Shown here piece by piece: positions 11,747-23,640 of a stretch of DNA of 64,000 bases. The notes beneath the pieces were generated by a model that was given only the letters and a program-made list of their open reading frames with translations, made no database searches and had not been told where the DNA came from. Within the stretch, counting starts at the first letter, position 1. Every line of letters begins with the position of its first letter. Source of the stretch: Vigna angularis (Eukaryota; Streptophyta; Magnoliopsida; Fabales; Fabaceae); contig NC_068979.1 of assembly GCF_016808095.1 (NCBI RefSeq), forward strand, positions 29,345,960-29,409,959, written 5' to 3'. The translations under genes were made by a program, and so were the position numbers.

Positions 11747-11978
11747 TGAGAATTAAACTGTAAAGTAATTCCAGAGGGCTTGATTGATCCCTCTCCTAAT
11801 CTTCTATTTATAAGAATAAATTGATACAAAAGTATACATGATAAATAGGGTAATCCTAGACACAATATAATCAAGATAAGGGTAACCTTTGACACAATAT
11901 AATCGTGATAAATAGGATAACCTTTGATATAATATAATCATGATAAATAGGGTAACCCTTGACACAATATAATGATGA
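11747..11978 (-). repeat. 5' LTR of the copia element, outer end missing
   Basis: It matches 4681-4902 but has about four units of the internal 34-bp tandem repeat where the 3' LTR has three. Homology stops at AATGATGA (11978); the last 24 or so bases, up to the TGTTAGG start, are absent. Confidence 0.8.
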
Positions 11979-12440
11979 GCTGTCATACCTCCACCTGTCA
12001 CGGAAATGACGGAGAAGACCGAAAGATGATCTCGGAAATTCATGCTTAAATTAATTCTTGATAAGATATTTCAAAATAATTTATTTATCTGATTATTCGA
12101 GTAAATGTAATATTTGTTAAATCTTTCTAAAATTAATTAAATCTTTTATATTTGTAAATATGAATTATCTTTTACATTATTTCAGTGTGATTTCAGTGTT
12201 AGCCAATTATATAATAAAACGTGAGTGTTTTATATTTTTAAAATTTTAAAAAATCTACAAAATAAATTAATTATCTTTTATTTTATTTAATTGTAACTAG
12301 TGTGTAAGTTAGTTACATAATCAAAGATAAAATTTATAGTTTTTTTTAAGATTTCAAAAAATTTACAAGATTTGCAATAAAGTGTTTGTTTAAACCATTT
12401 CATAGATTTTTATTTTTTTTATCTTCGTAATCTTAAATAA

Positions 12441-12880
12441 ATTCTCTTACTTGTTATTCATTCATTTTCGTCAAAGACTTTTCTTTTCAAAAGATTAAAT
12501 CTATTATTCATAATTTTAAATAGATCCTAATTTCAAATAGATTCTCTTATTTTTATTCGTTCATTTTCACCAAAGACTTTTCTTTTCAAAAGGATTAAAT
12601 CTATTATTCATAATCTCAAAATAGATCCTAATTTCAAATAGATTCTCTTATTTTTATTAATTCATTTACACCAAAGACTTTTCTTCTCCAAAGGATTAAA
12701 TCTGTTATTCATAATATCAAATAGATCCTAATTTCAAATAGATTCTCTTATTTTTATTCATTCATTTTCATCAAAAGGCTTTTCTTTTCAAAGGATTAAA
12801 TTGACTATTTATTATCTCAAATAAATTATCGTATTTCTATTCATTCATTTTTATCAAAAACTTTTTTTTCCACAAGATTA
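12441..12880. repeat. 100-bp minisatellite, about 4 copies
   Basis: Units begin with ATTCTCTTAnTTnTTATTC at 12441, 12541, 12642 and 12742, with a shorter degenerate copy at about 12825. Each unit also holds AAGACTTTTCTT, GGATTAAATCT and TAGATCCTAATTTCAAATAG. Confidence 0.85.
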
Positions 12881-13087
12881 GATCGAGTGCTTGTTCACTT
12901 GAAGGTTTTTCTTTTTTCTCTCTCTATTGTTGTTCTACAATTTATCATTTTTATTCTATCTTTAGTTTTTTTTCTTCTTTTATCTACTTCTTTATTTTTT
13001 TATCTTTTTTATCAAATTTTGTTGATGATTTGCTTTTTTTTCAAATCCAAATTTAATTGGTTTCTTATTGGAATTAAATAAATAAAA

Positions 13088-13258
13088 GGTTTAATATCAC
13101 TTTTAATTCCTGTTTTTATTTACTTTCTTCAATGACATGTGACATACACGGTTCAGATAACATCATGACGAAATGAGTAAATTAAACAAAAATTACAAAA
13201 AATGACTTTCACATTGAACAAATTCGACAAAAATAAGGATCAAAAGTGATATTAAGCC
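13088..13258. mobile_element. MITE, 171 bp
   Basis: The terminal inverted repeats are GGTTTAATATCACTTTT on the left and GGCTTAATATCACTTTT read inward from the right, with one mismatch. There is no coding capacity. I could not identify a target duplication, so the superfamily is open. Confidence 0.7.
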
Positions 13259-13775
13259 CACATAAAACCAATAATTGAATTTCATTTGTGGTTGCTTTGG
13301 GTTGATTATAATATTGGTTGTTGTAATGTATATTGATTTTAAAGAGGTAATATTTATGATGAAATAAAATATATGGAAGTTTAGGATTTAAGATTTATAA
13401 TAGTTAACAAATATAAATTTTAAATAAAATAATGAGTAAAGTGTTTTATTTTTAATTTTATTTTAGATTTTCCAAAACCTTTTGCCTCGTTTCGTGTTAT
13501 TTCTGTTAGATTTTGCATGACATTGGTTGATTTAGATGGTGTCAACCTCCATTTAATGCTAATTCTATAATTACTATACTCAATAAAAGGATCCATTTTT
13601 TTTTTTTATTTCGTGGTGGTCTTCAGAGTATTTTAATTGTTTTCCAAGTTGGCATGTGATAAACTTGATTACTTTATGTTTTTAAATAAAGATATCATAT
13701 CAAAACTAGATTTTATTTTTAACACTCACTGACAAGTTATATTGGCTTATAGTTCCTGCAGAATAAACCGACAAG

Positions 13776-16700
13776 ATGATGTATGTCAAAGGTTCGAATG
13801 TTGGGAATTCCAGCAAATGTAAACCAGAATGTTCTTCATCGTTAGTCTCAAACCTTCCTCCCCGTGAAGATTTGGATTTAAGACATCAATATAATATAGG
13901 AAATCAAGTCTGGTGTAAACATCCTGAAATCAGTCATTACCGTAATAAGATTAGAAATGACATGTAAGTTTTTACATTAACTTATAAAATTTATAAATTT
14001 TATCCCTGTAAGATATAAAGAATAAAGTTATTACTGCTGACTTTTGCTTCATCATAAAATAGTCATTGGGTGGATACTAACCAAATTTTACTTACAGTTA
14101 TGAAATTTTAGTATCCATAATGCATTGGGAGCAGAGAAAGTCATCTGGTATTGCAAATATTCTAGAAAGCGAGCTATTTATGGATGCTGCTTCCCTAGTA
14201 TGTTTTGAAACTGTATAAGCATGTTAGAGGATCAAATGCAAATTTTGTCCAAATTTTCTTATTTAAGCATCCAGCATTATTTGATAAGTTTTGTTACATG
14301 TTTGGCATCACAGGAGGAGTATATCAACAGAAAGACATTGGTTCGGCGGTTGAAGACAAAAGTCAAAATGTTTGGTGCAAATAAACGTCATCAAGTAGAC
14401 AATACTATTTCTTGCACATCTAACATGTTGTCATCTTCTGAGTCATTGCATTCTTGGTCTAATGGAAGTCTACCAGGACATGCTTTTCAGAAAGGGCTCC
14501 ATCCTTGCATTAATGTAACTCATTATGGTGCAGCATATAATAGACATGACTTATCAAAAGGAGGGCTGTCATCGATCCCAAAATGCACTGATTTGGATGT
14601 GCGTTCTGAGTTTTCTGCTGCTTCTGTTGTTGGGGGAAGCCATTTGGGAACTAGCTCCAAGTCATTTGGTTGGTACTTCCAATTTTGTTTTCACTATCAT
14701 GTTTTGTTTTACCTTTTTCCAAACTAGTAATTTTTGTATGATGTATGGTTTGAATTTTCAGAAGCATCCAATCATTTTCTTGATTGTCCTTCTGAAGTCA
14801 CGCAACCACCAACCAAAAGAAGAAGAGTGGATTCTGAAACTGAGTGCAAGGTGGAACAAATTACAAACCCAGTACCTGAAAGCAATACTTGGATAAAACA
14901 TGATTCAAGCAATGGTACATTTGGACTGCCTCCTGGGACAGAACCAATTTTATATGAAGGTACACAAGCTTATAACCTGTTAACTATGACTTAGTAGATG
15001 CTATCAGTGTATCTGATTCTAATGTGAAACTTGCTATCAGTGTGTCTGATTCTAATGTGAAACTGTTTGTGAAAAATCTATGGCTTCAAATATAGAGGAA
15101 ATGCAGGACAGAAGCACATTCAACCAATCTGAGTCCAATGCTAGAAAGAAAGTCATTCCACCAAAATCTCAAGAAGAGGGAATGAACTCCACACATCCAA
15201 CCACTAATACTGTTTCCTCAACAACTGAATCTTTAACAAGAAGTCCAATAGAGGAACACATTAGAAGTCTCAGCAAGCAAGATAATAATAAAGTCATTAT
15301 ACCATCTTCTATTGTCTTTTCATTACCCTGATTTCTTCCAAATCTCTTACTAGTATTGTGAATTTGTTGTAGAATTGGCAAGTTTGCTTTGGATTTTTTC
15401 AAGCATATACAAACTAACCCTTTCTTTTAATAGGGTACAACGGATGGAGAATCAGGAAATGATACTCACAAATGCCAATTATGTTCATTGGCAACGCTGC
15501 ACTTTGCCCCTAAGCCAATTTATTGCTTCTGTTGCGGCACCAGCATCAGGCATAATGCATGTTATTACTATAGAAAAGAAGAAGAGGACACACATAATTG
15601 CTTTTGTCCTACATGCTATAGGAATGCCCGAGGTGGGAACATCACATTCAACGGGACAACTGTTTCCAAGACAGATCTTTGCAAAACTAAAAATGATAGA
15701 CGATGTGAAGAAGCGGTACATTTAATAATATCTTTGTACTATATTCATCTGAATGTAGATAACTTCAAACTCACTTTTGATTACAATTGTTTCTTGTTTC
15801 TTCCAGTGGGTTCAATGCAGTAAATGCAAAAGTTGGCAGCATCACATATGCGCACTCTATAACAATACAAGAGATTTGGACAACAGTGCTGAATATATCT
15901 GCCTTTTATGCTGCCTAAACGAAAATAGAAATGATGTGCGTGTACCCTTTGATGCTAAAGACTTCCCGAGAACCATGCTTAGTGACCACATAGAGGGAAG
16001 GCTTTTGAAGCGTCTCGGTCAAATTGAAAGGAATAAGATTCCTGAGGTAAGACTTTTCAAGTAAAGAATTTTAATTAGCTATGTTTGAGTATGCATGTGC
16101 CCAGTTTCTTTAACATTTTTGTAATCTTATTTAAACAAGTAAACTGTAAATTATTAATTTAGAAAGTTCATATTTTCTGATTGGTCTGGTGTCAATGAAA
16201 TTACTAGGGTTTTGTAGCAGACAATCTTTCTGTTAGGGTTGTGCTATCTGTGGACAAACATATTGAAGTGAAGAAACAATTTCTGGATATCTTTGAGGGG
16301 GATAATTATCCTGCAGAGTTTTCTTACGCTTCAAAAGTAAGTAAAGAGGTTAATCAAATGAATATATTTACTTTTTTAGTTACATTGTTGTATTCCAAAA
16401 TGGCATTGGCTTCTGTTTCAGGTTATTCTTCTGTTTCAAAAGATTGATGGAGTGGATGTGTGCCTCTTTGCAATGTATGCTCAAGAGTTTGGATCAGAAT
16501 GCGGCTATCCAAATCAGCGTTCTATATATATTTCATATCTCGATTCGGTTAAGTATTTTAGGCCGGAAATACATATCTCGGCTACAGAATCTCTCCGTAC
16601 CTTCGTTTACCATGAAATATTGGTATGTGTTTTCAAATTTTGTTTATTATATCAATTAATTAATATGGGAAGCACTTTAAACAATCAATTTTTCCATTCA

Positions 16701-19562
16701 TGTTTTGCCTTTTTGGTCCTCAGATTGGATATCTTGATTTTTGCAAGAAAAGAGGTTTTACAACTTGTTACATATGGTCCTGTCCACCTATAAAGGGAGA
16801 AGATTATATATTCTACTGTCATCCTGAATCTCAGAAAACTCCGAAAAGAGATCAACTACGACATTGGTAAGCCTTTTTGTCCTTATCTGCTTTTAGTTTT
16901 CAGACACTATGAAACTGTCATGTTATATGATTCTTTTATTAATTTCATCATCTCTGAAAAATTAGCACGCACTGCCGTGTAACCATTGAGTAATTTATAC
17001 ATATATATGTTGTTTGTTTAATTCATGTAGGTATCATTCGGCTCTAAGAAAGGCAGTTGAACAGGATATTATTGTTGGTTTATCAAACATATTCGATTAT
17101 TTCTTTGTTCCTACTGGAAAACGTGAATCCAAGGTAACGGCTGCTCGTTTGCCTTACTTTGACGGAGACTTCTGGTGTGGTGCTGCTATGGATAAAGCCA
17201 GCGAGATTGAACAGCATACTGGAGGAAACCGCGAAAAGATTCTGAAATTAATACCAAGCAGATCTTTGAAGTCGATGGGATGTGTCAATCTTTCCAAAGG
17301 AACTGCAAAAGATATTTTAGTAATGCAGAAGGTTCGTCTGTTTGTTATATTAGCTCTTCATAGTTGGATCTTACTTGGTAGTTTAGTTTGTTTGTGAATC
17401 CTTCTTATGAAAGATTGAAAGGGTTATTAAATAAAGATACATTGAAGTTCGAGTTCTAATAATCAAAGAAAAACAGTTCAATTGTTAACATTTTTGGATT
17501 AACAAAGCAGGAAGTTGTTCTTCATGAACAACACAGATAGATATCATGTCAGACTATTAGTTATTTTTACTTAGTTTATTACTGAAACAAAATTACCCTT
17601 AGTCCTGCATTATTACATTGAAATTAGTCAATGCCATCGTTATTTTCAACTTTTCTTCTATCTGTTTTTATTAGTTAATCTTAGACCGATATGATATTTA
17701 CCTGCAGTTTCCTTGTTGTAGTGTTCTATATTTACTTAAATGAATCTTATGAATATATGCTTTTATACATGTTTGAATGAAATATTGATCCATATTTATT
17801 TGCTGTATTTGATCTTTCTTTTCTTTTTACCACCTTATAACCAGCTGGGACAAACCATATTACCTTTCAAGGAAGATTTTATGGTAGTTCAGCTTCAGTA
17901 CGTTTGCATCCACTGCCATAAAGTGATAGAGTGTGGGAAGCGATGGTTTTGCAAGGAGTGCAAGATATTTCAGGAGTGTGAAAGGTGAAAACCCCTTAAA
18001 CATCAAATATTTGAACTGATTTTCCCCTTTCACCCGTATAAATGTGTTGTATATGATTGAATTGGAAATTTGATATAGAAAAACACTTTTCTTCTCTAGA
18101 ATACAGACTTTACATATTTTTTATGTCGACTATGTTCTTGTTAATAAGTGCTACTGCTTGATTCTCTCATTGAACAGCTTGCTATAAATATAAACATCGC
18201 CTCCTACGTATATACTTTTAGACTTACTGTTATCATTCTCTTAATTATACATTCTTAGTATTATGTTTACCCTTTTTTAACGAGTAACTCACACTATTCC
18301 TATAATCTGTCCAAGTTTTTTCAATTATTTCGAACTACTTTTCTTGTATGTTTATTTATATACAATATACAAACTAGTATTATATATGTATAAATACTGC
18401 TTCCACAACTTGAATTATATTACTTGTTATAGCTTTATTGTTCAGGGTCTTCTGTCTCGTGTGCTATATGTTGCGTATGCTAATCTTTCTGGCTTTATAT
18501 TTGGTAGCAGGATAAGAAATGCTTATGTCGTTTGCTTTTCATGTGAACATTGCAGATGTCACACGTTTGATTCACACACTTCTGTAAAAGGCCAGCAGCA
18601 CAAACTTTATCAGGTACTTCCTAAACTTTAAGAAATGTTCATATGATTCTCTCATCAACCCTTGGTGAGTTTTTGAGACACCGAACATGTTTGAATTGTG
18701 TGCATCTGATTCCAGGTCCTTATGGAAGGCATCCTTCGTGATACAACTAAGGAGAAAGATATCATCATTAATAAGGGGTTATTTGATACCAGATATAACT
18801 TTCTTAGCTTTTGCCAAAGGAATAGATTTCAGTTTGATACACTTCGTCGAGCCAAGTATTCCTCAATGATGATCCTCCATTTTTTGAGCAACCCTACTAC
18901 TACGACTGTGACTGATGGAATAGTTTGTCAAGTTTGCTGTAAACGCATTGATAGCCAGTGTTACTGGAAATGTGAGAATTGCCCCGAGTTCAATGTGTGC
19001 TCTGCATGCTATATCGCCAGAGGTGCACAATGTCATGAACACACGTTGAGTGAAACTTCTTCAGCTGCACTATCTCCTTCAGGGAGTGAAGAGTCAAAGC
19101 AGAACACAGCAGTGGTATGAGTGAACCTTAGTTTTGTTTTCCGTTCTTATGAAATGATATGCATGTATGCATGATTGCTGAACCAACCTTACCATGCAGT
19201 TGCAGGAACTTCTGGATGTTATAAAGCACGCATCACAGTGTCATTCAATTCAAACTCAAGCATGCACCTATCCCTACTGCCTTAAAATAAGAAAGTTGTT
19301 TTATCATGCCAGTAGGTGTACTGTTCGAGTTTCTGGAGGATGCCAACCTTGCAAGAAGGTTTGGCAGGCAATAGCTTTACACTCAAGGACTTGTACAGAC
19401 TCAGCATGTCGCATTCCTCGTTGCATGTTAGTTACTTTTACATCTCTCAAATCTACACTTTTATTTTTTTTCTGAATTTTGCATACATATTTATTCATTG
19501 GTATATATTTTTCAACAATTTGCAGGGATATGAAGAAGCAAATGGTTGGCATCGCAATCTGA
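13776..19562 (+). CDS. HAC: CBP/p300-type histone acetyltransferase (HAC1-like), N-terminally short
   Basis: HAC proteins acetylate histones and other nuclear proteins as transcription co-activators. Coding exons as read: 13776-13963, 14098-14197, 14314-14668, 14762-14959, 15096-15292, 15434-15715, 15807-16046, 16208-16336, 16422-16622, 16724-16866, 17031-17331, 17845-17984, 18556-18613, 18716-19114, 19200-19426, 19526-19562. They join in phase to 1064 codons plus stop. Domains: a basic KRRRVDS stretch near residue 233; a Cys-rich/PHD region at about 360-510 ([12 protein letters not shown]); a KAT11 acetyltransferase domain at about 521-778 ([28 protein letters not shown]); a first ZZ finger at about 795-844; a second ZZ at about 905-945; and a TAZ2 finger at about 978-1053. 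Plant HAC proteins usually have 1,300-1,700 residues with a TAZ1 finger and a Gln-rich N-terminus, which are absent here. A TAA in frame at 13764 fixes the ATG. The donor after exon 5 (AAA/gtcatt) is weak, and the last exon is frameshifted. Confidence 0.85.
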
Positions 19563-21544
19563 ACCACGACGTAGAACTGCAATTTTGGAAGATAACAAAG
19601 AACTAGCAGTTGATTGAAACCTTTTTCTGTATGAATAAAACTAGCAGTTGACTGAAACCTTTTTCTCTATGAATATTGAACAAATGAAATGTTGTACATG
19701 CAATTTGTAAATCTTTTATTCATTGGTATATATTTAAAAACCTAATAACTTCATAACTCCATGATTTAATAATTTTGTTAACACAAGATTGTCTAGAGAC
19801 GAGATAGTCTAGTATTTTTTATTTTGAAGTTTAACAAACAACTTTGAATGAAATAAGTGTTATCAATATAAACCATGGACTATGAATAGGTTAACAACTT
19901 TTTAACAATAGATTATGTGTCATTATTTTATTGGTTCATATATTTGAAACGGACCAATCACGAGCTATCACATAAACTGTGATAAAAAAGTTGTCAAAAA
20001 AATTGTTAAAAAACATTTTCCATAAACCATCTATTAAATAACAATTTGCAAAAATCGTGTTTTCTAGCATATATAGTATAACAAACCATGTCTAACAAAA
20101 GGAAATGTCTAGTGTATGCTTAACAAAACACTAAAGCTTAAAATTTTATATTTAAATAGTGTTTAACAAATGAATGTTTAAATAAAAGAATCATCTAGGA
20201 AAAACTCGTTAAACTATGTAATAAAACTTACAAACAAATTTATAAAATAAGCGTTTAACATTTTATATAGTTTAAAAATCATATATTAAACGCTTTGCTT
20301 CTTAAACAATGTTTCTCTCAACTAGCTTACATGTGCCAAAATGTTTTAAACATGTAATATGCCTAAACAATTATTAATAGCTCTACAATGTAGACTTGAA
20401 TCTGACTACATACCTATCTAAAAAGGCAATGAAGTCTACATGGAAGTCAACTCTCAGTTTAACGGATCTTTCTCGAAGAAGGCTATATATATAGATTATT
20501 GCGTGAAGAGAAGACAAGAAGAATACATGTATATAAAAAAAATTGTTGTTACGTTGTCTCTCTTTCTCTACATCATCTAACACTTTTGTTTAAAGAGAAA
20601 ATCTTTATAAGTTTTTCAGATTTGCTTTGTATTGAAAACTTATTCTTTGTCTAAGAGTTATCAAATCCGTATCTTGTTTGAAAAACCTGGTTGGTTGTTT
20701 TGTAAATTCAGAAGTGAATTAAAACACTTGATTTTTAGCTCAGTTGAATTAAACAATTTAGTGAGTTGATTAGTTTTGAGATCAAGAATGGTTATAATAC
20801 TCGTTGTAAACCAGAAGTGATAAAACTCATGTAATATTTGTTAAAAGTTAGTGGAACTTCTTAAAACATCTTAAGAGAGAATGTTGAAGCGAATCAGTAT
20901 AAAAATACGTGTGCTATCAATGCAGAAATGAAGGATAAAGATAAAGGTGCAACAAAAAAACTACACTTTAATAAATACATATTTGTTAGAATTAATTATA
21001 TTAAGCTTCTTTTGTTAAACCTGTTTAGACCCTAATATTATTGTATTGTTTTTACAGGAAGAAATATAAGAATTTAGACAACAGTATGTGCAATCCCAAG
21101 TATCCACTTAACAAAATCAAAGTTTCTACGTAGGTTTAATTGGTTCACATTTGTTTCCCATGCTCATTAGGATAGTTCTAAGTGGACATATTTTTGGTGC
21201 AATGTTGATTTTGGCAATGTGACACTCGTTGGAGAAATTACTATGCTACAACGAAAATGCAAATGAATCCAACATGGCCTTGCCAATCTATGTTTCGCTA
21301 AAGCGAGAAATGTTGATGTAAAGGACTAAGCGAAATGTGCTTGCTTAGGTGAACTTGTCTGGAGTTTATTTGTGAAAACATAGATGACCACTCATTTGTA
21401 GATAGGTGACTAGTTATTCAGCTGACCAATCTTTCATGGCCAAGTGCACACTTAGTGGTGGATAATGGACATATGTTGTAATAAATGAAACCCACACACA
21501 CTAATGGCTACAACTATAAGAGTCAACAAAATTAGATATCTAGA

Positions 21545-21670
21545 AATGTGGTAATGAAGGAAGTCATTATTTAAAATAAGAAAAGATAATTATTATAGAA
21601 GTGAAAAAAATGTGGTAATCAAGAAAGTCATTATTTAAAATAAGAAAAGATAATTATCATAGAAGTGAAG
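21545..21670. repeat. 64-bp tandem duplication
   Basis: Two nearly identical units start at 21545 and 21609 (AATGTGGTAAT... AAGTCATTATTTAAAATAAG). They differ at only a few positions. Confidence 0.9.
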
Positions 21671-21725
21671 AGTAGCACAATTGGTTAGAGTTCTTGGTGG
21701 TCATGTGTTTGATTCTTGTTCTGTG
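21665..21725 (+). repeat. tRNA-like / SINE-like segment
   Basis: TAGCACAATTGG fits the pol III A-box (TRGCNNARYNGG). About 24 bases later GTTTGATTC resembles a B-box. No tRNA cloverleaf can be drawn, so it is more likely a tRNA-derived SINE remnant than a tRNA gene. Confidence 0.4.
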
Positions 21726-23014
21726 TATAATATATGTTTATTATTTTTATTATTTGTTTTATGCACATGTTTGATGTGTATTAATATTTATAATAATTGT
21801 TATGTATTGTCTGTTAAAGTATGATTGTGTTGTGTTTATTTAACTAAAATTTTAAGTATTTCTCTTAGGTTTTATCATAGGAAAACATAAAAAGAAGATA
21901 CTTTTTGTAAGTACATTTTCGAGGATGTTTTTTTTTTCGGTGGGGAAAGTGAGATTCTAGAAATTTTAATAATTATGAAAAATATAAAAATGTGGTTAAC
22001 TATTTTAAATAAAAAGAAAAAATAGTTTGTTATTTTTATTTAAAGGGTTTATTTTATTTTCTAAAAAAATAAGATTTCAAGAAAAATAATTCAAGTGAAA
22101 AAATCATTATTAGATATTGGTAGACATTTTAAAAGATATTCTTGGATATTGTTATATACTATACACATGTACAATTAAAAGATATCTTGAGATATTGTTA
22201 CAAATTAAAAGATATGTTGAAATACTATTATATATAATTAGATATTATTGTTAGATAATAATAATAAAATAGAATGTATTATTTAGAGACTTATCATAAT
22301 CAATTAGAATAAAGATATTAAGATAGAATATATTATCTAAGGACTTATCATAATTAATTAACTTAAAGATAATTTTATTTTATTATTATGATAAAAATAA
22401 TGGGTTTTTATAAATATTTTGAAAATAAACCCAATTCGGTTAGATATGTCTCTTGTTAGATAGATTATTATTAGATATCTTAGATGGGTATCCTATCTTT
22501 ATTTTATCTTTATCTTTTATCTTTAGTTAGTTTGTTATTACTTCTTATTAGTATTTTGTACTTAGCCCATATTTCCTCTATTATAAATAGACTACCCTAT
22601 ATATATTTAACACAAGGAAAATTAATTTTATACATAGGGGTTACTTTATTAGACATCTCTTATTTATATAGAAACTTTGATCATTAGAAAGAAAAAAGAT
22701 AAAAATTTTGAGAATGAAAGTGAAAGTTTGATCGAGTAAAGATTTGTGAAAGTTGAGAAGAGTTGTTGAAGGGACATTGTTTATAATAGGAAAAAGTTTT
22801 ACTAAGAAACCAAGGTAGGAAGAACTTATTGCATAAATATAAAAAATAAAAAAGAATGTGATGATTAAAAATAAAGAATGCATAATATTATAATACAAAA
22901 ATTTATTAGGCATTCATTAACGAAAAAAAAAGAAGAGATAGGAGAAAAAATGAAAAAATATTTTATTTTTCTCTTTCAAATGAAAGGTATGTAAGAACTC
23001 AAAAACATAGGCAT

Positions 23015-23267
23015 AAATTGATGAGTGGATGCTGAGATGACGAACGAACGCTCGTCCACCAGCGAACGAACGCTCGTCCATCAGCGAACGAACGCTCGTC
23101 CATCAGCGAACGAACGCTCGTCGACCACCGAACGAACGGTCGTCCAGTGTGGAACGAACGGTCGTCCAGCAGTAAGAGGTCGACGAGCGTTCGTTCTCTG
23201 GTGGACGAGCGTTCGTTCGCTGGTGGACGAGCGTTCGTTCGTCATCTCAGTATCCACTCATCAATTT
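23015..23267. mobile_element. GC-rich fold-back element with tandem 22-bp units
   Basis: The outer arms are inverted repeats: AAATTGATGAGTGGATGCTG on the left and its near-complement at the right end (23248-23267). Inside each arm a 22-bp unit with core CGAACGAACGCTCGTCCA is repeated, about four times on the left and three times on the right in opposite orientation. A short centre holds variant GGTCGTCCAG units. The element is CpG-rich in AT-rich surroundings and could fold into a hairpin of about 85 bp or more. Open frames crossing it are by-products of the repeat. Confidence 0.8.
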
Positions 23268-23410
23268 TTTTAATGCCGTCCAGTCAACTTAACGGAAAGG
23301 ACTCAATTGATATCAATTTTCAAAATTAGGGACCATTTTAATACACTTTAAAAAACGAGAACCCAATTGAGACAATAAGATGTCGAAAATGATTAAACCT
23401 TATAAACATG
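23268..23410. repeat. Dispersed repeat end ('ggactcaattg' type)
   Basis: The AACGGAAAGGACTCAATTGAT...CCAATTGAGAC sequence matches the reverse complement of 63480-63650 in several blocks. Such sequence is common at the ends of dispersed repeats in legumes. The superfamily is not determined. Confidence 0.45.
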
Positions 23411-23640
23411 TTTATAGAAGTTAGGACATAATAAGGTTCATCATAATACCACTTAAAAATGTAATGACACGTGTTATACTTATTATGGCGACAGTTTGTC
23501 GCATTGAATTGAGAAATTAGCGAATGTGATTATGGTTTGACTTTTGGTCACGAGATCCAAAGGTCAAATTTCGAGTTTACGCTGCCATCAAGGAAAACTA
23601 TCGATATTTGAATTTGGAGAAGAAGGTCGATTTGAATGTA

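Larger units (their letters stand above)
4681..11978 (-). mobile_element. Ty1/copia LTR retrotransposon, decayed, with a nested solo LTR
   Basis: Two related LTRs bracket this minus-strand element: 4681-4902 (3' LTR) and 11747-11978 (5' LTR). The 5' LTR is preceded on the plus strand by a primer-binding site at about 11732-11745, complementary to the usual TGGTATTAGAGC motif of initiator-Met tRNA priming. The polypurine tract (cttgggggagag) adjoins the 3' LTR at 4903. Inside, in minus-strand order, are gag, protease, integrase, reverse transcriptase and RNase H, all carrying stops or frameshifts. A 2.5 kb solo LTR splits integrase at 7099-9601. The 5' LTR lacks its outermost 24 or so bases and I see no target duplication, so that end was rearranged or deleted. 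Confidence 0.88.
11979..13761. other. AT-rich spacer upstream of the HAC gene
   Basis: No gene is seen. It holds a minisatellite, a pyrimidine-rich stretch (12890-13030) and a MITE. The right-hand end must hold the 5' part of the HAC transcript, because the first coding exon starts after an acceptor at 13761. Confidence 0.6.
19618..23014. other. AT-rich intergenic spacer
   Basis: HAC 3' end, then long AT-rich sequence with no supported gene. It contains a 64-bp tandem duplication (21545-21670), a tRNA-like segment (21665-21725) and a TATAAATAGA motif near 22582, which could be an LTR or promoter remnant with no recognisable gene after it. Confidence 0.6.

Noticed and set aside
23608..23640. 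An earlier start for the PPR protein at 23608
   Set aside because: The codon there is TTG; the first in-frame ATG is 23641.
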